Shown: piece after piece, positions 9,248 to 15,000 of the stretch
Position numbering within the stretch: position 1 is the first letter of the stretch
Layout of the letters: each line of letters opens with the position of its first letter
Source: Theodoxus fluviatilis
Taxonomy: Eukaryota; Mollusca; Gastropoda; Cycloneritida; Neritidae
NCBI GenBank assembly: GCA_034096865.1
Contig: JAWQFJ010014916.1
Span: 1-15,000, forward strand
DNA length: 15,000 nt
Direction: 5' to 3'
The notes under the pieces: model-generated
Seen by the model: only the letters and a program-made list of their open reading frames with translations
What the model was told of the DNA's origin: nothing
Database searches by the model: none
Translations under genes and position numbers: made by a program

Positions 9248-9818
9248 TTTCTATAACCTCCTGGTGGTACCTGGGTATATTGTTGATCAGACAGTATTGT
9301 ATTGTGATTGTCTGCTTGACCTTGGAGTGCTTTAGTTTTCCCTGCTTGCAGTTCCTGCCCTTCTTTTTTTGGTAAGAGTCCTTTCACAGGTGTTTGTATG
9401 CAATGGTTTACTGGATAGTCCATTCAAACTTCACATGTTCTCTCATGGTATCCTGTGCTGCCCAAGAGTAATTCTAGCCCACTACATGTAGTATGTGGGG
9501 TTTCTTTTGCTCTTTTGTTCATAAGGATTAATGGGGCACTGGCTTTGTGGTTTGAAATGTAGACGTGATCGCCTCCTAGGTGCAGCATTGAAACTTATTC
9601 TGATCTGAAACTTTTATCATGGAGCGAGTACCTGACTCAAGTTATCTTTCCCCACCCAGGAGTAAAACCTGCTGTCTGTGAAAGCTGAGGTGGAAGGTTG
9701 TGAACTCTCTCACATTGAGCAGCTGTCTTACGTCTAGAGAGATGCAAGAGTTCAAAGTGAAGAGTTTGGGCATGGAAGTGATTACCTTTGCCTTAGCTAT
9801 GGTCCTCCTTGTCTGCAG
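9248..9818 (+). other. LIN54 intron, no recognisable element
   Basis: Unique-looking intronic sequence between the repeat nest and the exon at 9819. No inverted repeat, tandem repeat or plausible reading frame was found. The acceptor tract TGGTCCTCCTTGTCTGCAG closes it. Confidence 0.55.
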
Positions 9819-9964
9819 CTGAACAAGCAGACAGTGACGCAGGTCACCAGTGCGCCCACAGCGGCTGTTGCAGTCAAGCAGCAGCGCTCAGACTATGTCC
9901 CCATTGCCAGCAGTGACCCAGTGGTTAGTGCCAATGTCCTGGCCCGAAATGCACCACAGAATGG
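9819..9964 (+). CDS. LIN54: LIN54 homologue, internal exon (Val/Ala/Ser-rich linker)
   Basis: This exon encodes 48 codons plus two bases (GG). The acceptor is CTTGTCTGCAG|CTG and the donor AATGG|GTATGT. The peptide starts LNKQTVTQVTSAPTAAVAVK, contains QQRSDYVPIASSDPVVSAN and ends with NG. Entry is in phase 0, matching the exon at 1011-1268. Exit leaves two bases, which the first A of the exon at 10464 completes to Gly. It has no recognisable domain, but codon-like composition and matched splice phases support it as coding. A 250-bp pyrimidine-rich tract starts just after its donor. Confidence 0.8.
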
Positions 9965-9977
9965 GTATGTGCTTGAT

Positions 9978-10224
9978 TATGCCCCTCCTTCCCCTCTTTT
10001 GCCCCCTCTACTCCCCTTCCCCTCCCTTTGCTTCATCCTTTTGTCTCTGCTGTAATTCCCTCTTTAACCATCCACATTTTCTCCATCCTTTTCAATCTGC
10101 TTCCATAGTGTCTACTCCACCTAATGTCCTTTTCGCCTCCATCTGCTCTCCTTTCTCTCCCTCTCACTTCTTCCTGTGCTTCTTCTCTCCTGTCCTCTTT
10201 CATTGTTTGTCCTCTTCTGTTCAT
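9978..10224 (+). repeat. Long pyrimidine-rich tract ending in a cryptic splice acceptor
   Basis: About 250 bases dominated by C and T on the + strand, starting 14 bases after the donor of the exon at 9819-9964. It ends CTTCTGTTCATAG (AG at 10223-10224), a good acceptor in isolation. Splicing there from the preceding exon would give a short exon with an in-frame TGA after about ten codons, so I do not call an exon. The complementary strand is a purine tract. Confidence 0.6.
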
Positions 10225-10463
10225 AGAAGTAGAAGATGTTTGCATCTCTCATGAAGCGATTATGTAAATACTAAAATAGACATTTTAATCATTCAAGGTC
10301 TCAATCAGAATAAAGCTGTCCTTCCTGCCAGTCAGTGGGTCGCATGTGAAGGCATTGGAATGGAGACCCGAGGTTACAGGCTGTTAATTACACGATGAAA
10401 TGACTTCCTGGATGTTTGCAAATTTCTGTGTCTTGGCCTTACATGCTGAAAATCAATTTCCAG
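10225..10463 (+). other. LIN54 intron, nothing recognised
   Basis: Ordinary intronic sequence leading to the acceptor of the 45-nt exon. No repeat or reading frame of note. Confidence 0.5.
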
Positions 10464-10508
10464 AAGCTTAACTGAAAGTAGTGAGAATGACAACTCCAGC
10501 TCAGATGA
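10464..10508 (+). CDS. LIN54: LIN54 homologue, 45-nt acidic serine-rich exon
   Basis: The acceptor is CAATTTCCAG|AAG and the preferred donor is TCAGATGA|GTATAT. With the two bases carried in, it encodes GSLTESSENDNSSSD and leaves GA. The length is a multiple of three, so skipping it keeps the frame. A second possible donor 15 bases downstream (ATTAG|GTATGC, exon end 10523) also keeps the frame and would add about five residues (EYISI). I prefer the first donor because the next small exon ends with the same TCAGATGA|GTAT sequence. Serine next to acidic residues suggests CK2-type phosphorylation sites, which is inference. Confidence 0.7.
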
Positions 10509-10836
10509 GTATATATCCATTAGGTATGCCCCTGTTCAGATTGATTTCAGTTTTTTAAAAAAGGTTTGTTTTGCATGATTTTTGGCTTTTTCTGCATCAA
10601 CCCTCATGCTTTCCTGCTCTTGTTGATCAAATTCACAGTGCTTTTATTGAGCAGGGAGTGATCCTGGTTGGTAAAATTTCATGGTACTTTTGTTAAACTA
10701 TGTGCAAGGTGTTGTATTAATACAGAGCACTCTTATGTATTGTTGACCAAAAAGGAAAAAAAAGAGAAAGTGAAAACCTGTAAACTTGCCTTTTCAGCAA
10801 TTTCTCAGCAACTGTAGCTTTCATTCACATTATTAA

Positions 10837-10956
10837 CCCTTTAACCCCCACAGTACCCATTGCTGCCCTACATCCTGCCATATTTTTCCTGTGATGTCTG
10901 CTTGAAGCTCTAAGAAATTTTGAGGAATTTACTCCCCTATGTTGGGAGATAAAGGG
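10837..10956. mobile_element. 120-bp MITE, piggyBac-like (TTAA target)
   Basis: The left end CCCTTTAACCCCCA and the reverse complement of the right end, CCCTTTATCTCCCA, match at 12 of 14 positions. The flanks are TTAA (10833-10836) and TTAT (10957-10960), consistent with a TTAA target duplication carrying one substitution. The small size, absence of coding sequence and CCCTTT ends suit a non-autonomous piggyBac-type MITE; the assignment rests only on termini and target. Confidence 0.65.
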
Positions 10957-11134
10957 TTATGGAAGAAAGATGTTGACAGAACACGTGTAAGCAGCATTTC
11001 GTTAAAGGTTCCATCAATGATTTTGCAAAGGATAAGAATGAATTCTTTTGAAATGGCCTTACTGTGATTTGCCTATTTGTATAGTTGTATCATGAATGAA
11101 CAGAAGTTGGTAGTCGCATTGGGGTCCTTTCCAG

Positions 11135-11188
11135 TGATATATCTGAACTATCAGACGAGGAGGATAAGGAGAATACTTCCTCAGATGA
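11135..11188 (+). CDS. LIN54: LIN54 homologue, 54-nt acidic exon
   Basis: The acceptor is GTCCTTTCCAG|TGA and the donor TCAGATGA|GTATGT. With the incoming GA it encodes DDISELSDEEDKENTSSD and leaves GA again, so it is a symmetric phase-2 exon of 18 codons. The residues are strongly acidic with interspersed serines. The 3' end closely resembles the end of the 45-nt exon at 10464 (shared GAGAAT, ACTCC/ACTTCC, TCAGATGAGTAT), as if one arose from the other by duplication. A 90-codon reading frame starting at 11077 that covers this region is in another frame and crosses both splice sites, so it is not the real product. Confidence 0.75.
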
Positions 11189-11378
11189 GTATGTCCATTG
11201 TCACCTTTTATCTTGCTCATGTTGTCAGTGCGTTGGCTTTTTTATTTTCCTTTTTTAAAGTTGTTGGGTTGTCTGTTGTTTTTTCATCAAACAAGTTCTT
11301 ATTGGTTGAGTGGCTTCATGAAAAATCCATCCGACCCCTCTTGTGTTGATGAGTAAATCCCTTTTTTTGTTCATACAG

Positions 11379-11450
11379 CACTACATTAGAGGCCACTGGA
11401 GCCCGTCCTAGAAAGCCATGCAACTGCACAAAGTCCCAGTGTCTAAAACT
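11379..11450 (+). CDS. LIN54: LIN54 homologue, exon with the first half of CXC domain 1
   Basis: The acceptor is TTCATACAG|CAC and the donor AAACT|GTGAGT. It encodes DTTLEATGARPRKPCNCTKS followed by QCLK, and leaves CT for the next exon. RPRKPCNC is the start of the cysteine-rich CXC (tesmin/TSO1-type) domain, in which nine cysteines bind three zinc ions. This exon supplies the first three cysteines. In LIN54 the domain binds the CHR promoter element (TTYGAA) of G2/M genes as part of the MuvB core with LIN9, LIN37, LIN52 and RBBP4. The donor lies at the very start of a 92-bp minisatellite. Skipping this donor in favour of a copy downstream would run straight into a TGA stop. Confidence 0.93.
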
Positions 11451-12190
11451 GTGAGTACTCTGCTGAATGTCTGATTGTGTAGTTTGTGTGTGAAACTTTG
11501 AGGACAGTGCGTGAAACTAATGACAGTGAAACACTTGAATCTGTGAGTACTCTGCTGAATGTCTGATTGTGTAGTTTGTGTGTGAAACTTTGAGGACAGT
11601 GCGTGAAACTAATGACAGTGAACACTTGAATCTGTGAGTACTCTGCTGAATGTCTGATTGTGTAGTTTGTGTGTGAAACTTTGAGGACAGTGCGTGAAAC
11701 TAATGACAGTGAAACACTTGAATCAGTGAATACTCTGCTGAATGTCTGATTGTGTAGTTTGTGTGTGAAACTTTGAGGACAGTGCGTGAAACTAATGACA
11801 GTGAAACACTTGAATCTATAACTCTGCTGAATGTCTGATTGTGTAGTTTGTGTGTGAAACTTTGAAGACAGTGTATGAAATTAATGATAGTGAAACATTT
11901 GAATCTGTGAGTACTCTGCTAAATGTCTGATATTGTGCATAGTTTGCGTTTGAAACTTTTAACACCGTGTATGAAACTGAGTACAATGAAATGTTCAAAA
12001 CTGAGTGTTGTGCTGAATGTCTGATACTTCGTGTTTGTGTTTGAAACTTTGAGCACAGTGTGAGAAGTTATCAGTACAGGTAAACTTTTGAAACTTTGAA
12101 TACTGATCAAAGTATGTTAATACCATGCTCAGGACCTGAAAATGTTGAGTACTCAGCTCTGCAAGCCACTGAATGCCTGAAACACAATGC
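11449..12190 (+). repeat. 92-bp minisatellite that begins at the LIN54 splice donor
   Basis: Units start at about 11449, 11541, 11632, 11724, 11816 and 11905, with spacings of 92, 91, 92, 92 and 89 bases. More diverged units follow at about 12001 and possibly 12145. The unit opens CTGTGAGTACTCTGCTGAAT and contains TTTGTGTGTGAAACTTTGAG. The first two bases of the first unit are the last two bases of the exon, and GTGAGTAC is its splice donor. Units 1, 2, 3 and 6 retain CTGTGAGTAC; units 4 and 5 have lost it. The units become more divergent with distance from the exon. Confidence 0.85.
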
Positions 12191-12365
12191 ACAACTTGTT
12201 GTATGAGGCTGTGATTACATTATTCTTTAAAAGTATGACCAGATTGTGTTGAAAATGTGAGTATACTGCTCTTTCTATACAGTAACTGTTGACATACTGT
12301 TGCATATATGAACTATAACTTATAAGCACCCTGCCTATTATCTGAAATTATGCATACACTTCAGA

Positions 12366-12392
<27 letters not shown>
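12366..12392 (+). repeat. (TG)n microsatellite
   Basis: About 13 TG units followed by ATGTGAGAGAGA. The flanking intron from 12191 to 12494 shows nothing else recognisable. Confidence 0.9.
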
Positions 12393-12397
<5 letters not shown>

Positions 12398-12494
12398 AGA
12401 GAGATACACCAAACTTACTGTTCATCTTGGGACATGATGAGTGATCTGCTGGATGTGTCAAAGAAAGTACAATGCTGTATTTGATTACACTTTT

Positions 12495-13359
12495 TGACTC
12501 ACATGCGAAGCAAAAGTGAGTCTATGTACTGAGCCGTGTCGTCCGTCCGTCCGTCCGTCCGTCCGTCCGGGCGGGCGGGCGTCCGTAAAAAACTTAAACG
12601 TTGGATTTTTCTCGGAGACTATTAAGTCTATCAACACCAAATGTGGCATGATGGTGTATGATGACAAGGCCTCAAAAAATATACATAGTGACTTGACCTT
12701 GCTTCAAGGTCAAGGTCACAGGAGCCATAAATGTGGTCTCAAAAACAGTCATTTTTCACATTTTCCCAATTTTCTCCCACGTTATTGAGAATGGCGACCT
12801 CAGCTACAAGTGGTATATAGGTCAAAGCAAGCCCTATCTATTGATACCAGTTTGGTTGACCTTGCTTCAAGGTCAAGGTCACAGGAGCTCTTCAAAGTTG
12901 GATCGTATACATATTTTGAAGTGACCTTGACCCTGAACTATGGCAGATAACTGTTTCAAACTTAATAATTATGTGGGGCACATGTTATACTTTCATCATG
13001 AGACACATTTGGTCACATATCATCAAGGTCAAGGTCACTTTGACCCTTATGAAATGTGACCAAAATGTGGTAGTTAACCACTAAAAGTGACTATATCTCA
13101 TGGTAGAAAGTGCCAATAAGCACCATTGTGCTTCCTATGTCTTGAATTGACAGCTTTGTGTTGCATGACCTTGGATGACCTTGACCTTGGGTCAAGGTCA
13201 CATGTATTTTGGTAGGGAAAATGTGTAGAGCATTTCTTTGTGTATGATGTCATTGGTAGGTTTAGTTGTTTGACCTTGACCTTGAAGGTCACCTGAAGGT
13301 CAAGGTCATATAAAGGTCAAGGTCAAGCATGTGAGTCGTATGGGCATTGCCCTTCTTGT
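12495..13359 (+). mobile_element. Helentron-like repeat, subfamily A, copy 2 (865 bp)
   Basis: A complete copy with the same diagnostic A-type positions as 3669-4533 and the same length. The 5' minisatellite is a long CCGT run followed by GGGCGGGCGGGCG. The 3' hairpin is GGGC-ATT-GCCC: the loop differs from other copies, but the stem is intact. The ends adjoin T residues on both sides. Confidence 0.75.
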
Positions 13360-13367
13360 TTTGTTTT

Positions 13368-14195
13368 TGACTCACATGCGAAGCAAAAGTGAGTCTATGT
13401 ACTCACGTGTTTCGTGCGTCCGGGCGTCCGAAAACTTTAACGTTGGATTTTTCTGGGAGACTATTAAGTCTATCAATACCAAATGTGGCATGATGGTGTA
13501 TGATGACAAGGCCTCAAAAAACATACATTGTGACTTGACCTTGCTTCAAGGTCAAGGTCGCAGGGGCCATAAATGTTGTCTAAAAAACAGCCATTTTTCA
13601 CATTTTCTCAATTTTCTCTGAAGTTTTTGAGATTGGATACCTCGCCTATATATGGTATATAGGGCAAAGTAAGCCCTATCTTTTGATACCAGTTTGGTTG
13701 ACCTTGCTTCAAGGTCAAGGTCACAGGAGCTCTTCAAAGTTGGATTGTATACATATTTTGAAGTGACCCTGTCCCTGAACTATGGAAGATAACTGTTTCA
13801 AACTTAATAATTATGTGGGGCACATGTTATACTTTCATCATGAGACACATTTGGTCACATATCATCAAGGTCACGATCACTTTGACCCTTATGAAATATG
13901 ACCAAAATGGGGTAGTGAACCACTAAAAGTGACCATATCTCATGGTAGAAAGTGCCAATAAGCACCATTGTGCTTCCTATGTCTTGAATTAACAGCTTTG
14001 TGTTGCATGACCTTGGATGACCTTGACCTTGGGTCAAGGCCACATGTATTTTGGTAGGAAAAATGTGTAAAGCATTTCTTAGTGTATGATGCCATTGCTA
14101 GGTTTAGTTGTTTGACCTTGAAGGTCACCTGGAGGTCAAGGTCATGTAAAGGTCAAGGTCAAGCATGTGAGTCGTATGGGCTTAGCCCTTCTTGT
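13368..14195 (+). mobile_element. Helentron-like repeat, subfamily B, copy 2 (828 bp)
   Basis: A complete copy beginning eight bases after the previous element, in the same orientation. It shares GTCCGAAAACTTTAACG and TCAATACCAAATG with 4543-5364. The 3' hairpin is GGGC-TTA-GCCC, again with an intact stem and a changed loop. The CGTCCG tract is the shortest of the set. Confidence 0.75.
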
Positions 14196-14411
14196 TAAAA
14201 TCATGTCTTCCTCACTATGAAATGTAGCAGATGACTCATTGTTTGAAACTTTTTTACAATGCTGAAGAGTAAGAAATGTAGTGCTTTGCTTAATTTGTTT
14301 AAACTCTAATTTGCTACTAAGTAGAAACGAAGCTACTTGAGCAGTTTTTGGGGAGAAATGTTCATCCTGTGGTTACTGACGTTGAGGCACTGTTGTGATG
14401 GCACGATGCAG
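14196..14411 (+). other. End of LIN54 intron, nothing recognised
   Basis: Unique-looking sequence between the last repeat and the acceptor of the CXC exon. Confidence 0.5.
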
Positions 14412-14557
14412 GTACTGTGACTGCTTTGCCAACGGAGAGTTTTGCCATAACTGCAACTGCACCAACTGTGCCAACAACCTGGAGCATGAGGAGGAGCGGT
14501 CCCGTGCCATCAAGTCATGCCTGGACAGAAACCCAATGGCCTTTCACCCCAAAATTG
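14412..14557 (+). CDS. LIN54: LIN54 homologue, exon with the rest of CXC domain 1 and the RNP linker
   Basis: The acceptor is ACGATGCAG|GTAC and the donor AAAATTG|GTCAGT. Its first G completes the Leu codon of the previous exon. It then reads [19 protein letters not shown], supplying the remaining six cysteines, followed by [20 protein letters not shown] and PMAFHPKIG. RNPxAFxPK is the conserved linker between the two CXC repeats of LIN54/tesmin proteins. The first Tyr of the exon corresponds to the tyrosine that, in the known LIN54-DNA structure, inserts into the minor groove of the CHR site. The second CXC repeat must lie beyond 15000. This is the strongest identification in the window. A 117-codon reading frame in another frame across this exon is a shadow. 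Confidence 0.96.
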
Positions 14558-14576
14558 GTCAGTTGCTTTGACAACC

Positions 14577-14719
14577 TGTCTATCTGTGTGTCTGTGTGTC
14601 TGTCTGTCTGTGTGTCTGTCTGTGTGTGTGTGTCTGTCTGTCTGTCCGTCCATCTTCCTCCGTCCGTCCATCTGTCTCCCTCCCTCCCTCCCTCCCTCCC
14701 TCCCTCTGTCTGTGTGTCT
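14577..14719 (+). repeat. Compound microsatellite (TGTC/TG)n then (CCTC)n
   Basis: Starting 20 bases after the donor of the CXC exon: interspersed TCTG and TG units to about 14645, CCGTCCATC-type units, then about eight CTCC units (14676-14705) and TCTGTCTGTGTG. Long reading frames over it on both strands (Cys/Val/Ser-rich or His/Thr/Arg-rich) are by-products of the repeat. Confidence 0.9.
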
Positions 14720-15000
14720 TTTGCTTTTGCTGAATGCCAGTCCTTCTCTTTTTCTTATTATAGAAAATGAAAAGAAGTTTAACATAAAACATAGATCTAT
14801 CCATTTGTCTTGAGTTAAAATATTTATGCTGACCTTGGTTTAACAACAGGCTTAAATATCTAATTATCTTCCTGCCAGAAATTCCTTGATGCACAAAATC
14901 ATGTGTATGGTGTGTTGCATCTTTTGATCTTTCCAGATCAGTAAGTGTGCCTCAACTTGAGGTTGCCATTGATGATGATCTGTTTTGTGATTGAAGGGAA
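14720..15000 (+). other. LIN54 intron continuing to the window end
   Basis: No second CXC repeat is encoded here, so the next expected exon lies beyond the window. Confidence 0.55.

Noticed and set aside
11449..12190. CRISPR-like repeat array
   Set aside because: The 92-base units are contiguous without unique spacers and lie in a eukaryotic intron.
3669..14195. Ordinary TIR transposon (MITE) interpretation of the TGACTCACATGC repeats
   Set aside because: The inverted repeats are not at equal distance from the ends and the recovered empty sites show no target duplication, which fits Helentron-type better, though not conclusively.
14510..14894. His/Thr/Arg-rich minus-strand frames and Cys/Val/Ser-rich + frames
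   Set aside because: They are translations of the TGTC and CCTC microsatellites; the real + frame there is the CXC exon ending at 14557.

Overview
This is a eukaryotic, intron-rich and repeat-rich window. It holds a central part of one host gene on the + strand: six internal exons of a LIN54 homologue, the CXC-domain DNA-binding subunit of the MuvB core of DREAM/MMB cell-cycle complexes. The exons lie at 1011-1268, 9819-9964, 10464-10508, 11135-11188, 11379-11450 and 14412-14557. All five junctions join in one open frame (721 nt, 240 codons plus one base) with GT-AG splice sites. The first exons and the second CXC domain lie outside the window. I recognised no other host gene on either strand. 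The AT-rich introns and the dense nested repeats fit a marine invertebrate, most likely a mollusc; that guess is inference, not proof.

Region by region: 1-1010 is intron without recognisable content, followed by the first exon seen. The next intron (1269-9818) is about nine-tenths transposable element. It contains an internally deleted hAT-like element (1428-3395) with a 265-codon transposase N-terminal fragment, then a 5.8-kb nest (3433-9247). The nest is one old repeat element with three tandem internal modules. It has been interrupted by two younger relatives (3669-4533 and 4543-5364) and by an unrelated transposon with 23-bp perfect terminal inverted repeats (5780-8555), which itself carries another relative (6257-7091). 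Four short exons follow between 9819 and 11450, with a 120-bp TTAA-type MITE (10837-10956) in one intron. The last intron seen (11451-14411) starts with a 92-bp minisatellite whose unit includes a copy of the splice donor, then carries a second adjacent pair of the same repeat family (12495-13359 and 13368-14195). The window ends in intron with simple repeats.

The dominant feature is the repeat family TGACTCACATGC...CTTCTTGT. Its copies insert between T residues without an evident target-site duplication, carry inverted repeats placed asymmetrically relative to the ends, have a GGGC-NNN-GCCC hairpin near the 3' end and a CGTCCG-rich minisatellite near the 5' end. These are traits of non-autonomous Helentron-type elements (HINE/DINE-1, and the bivalve 'pearl' type). 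Each long copy also carries about nine GGTCAAGGTC boxes, which resemble nuclear-receptor response elements (NR5A/FTZ-F1, ERR, GCNF type), so the introns of this cell-cycle gene are full of potential binding sites. No prokaryotic gene system, CRISPR array, rRNA or tRNA was seen.
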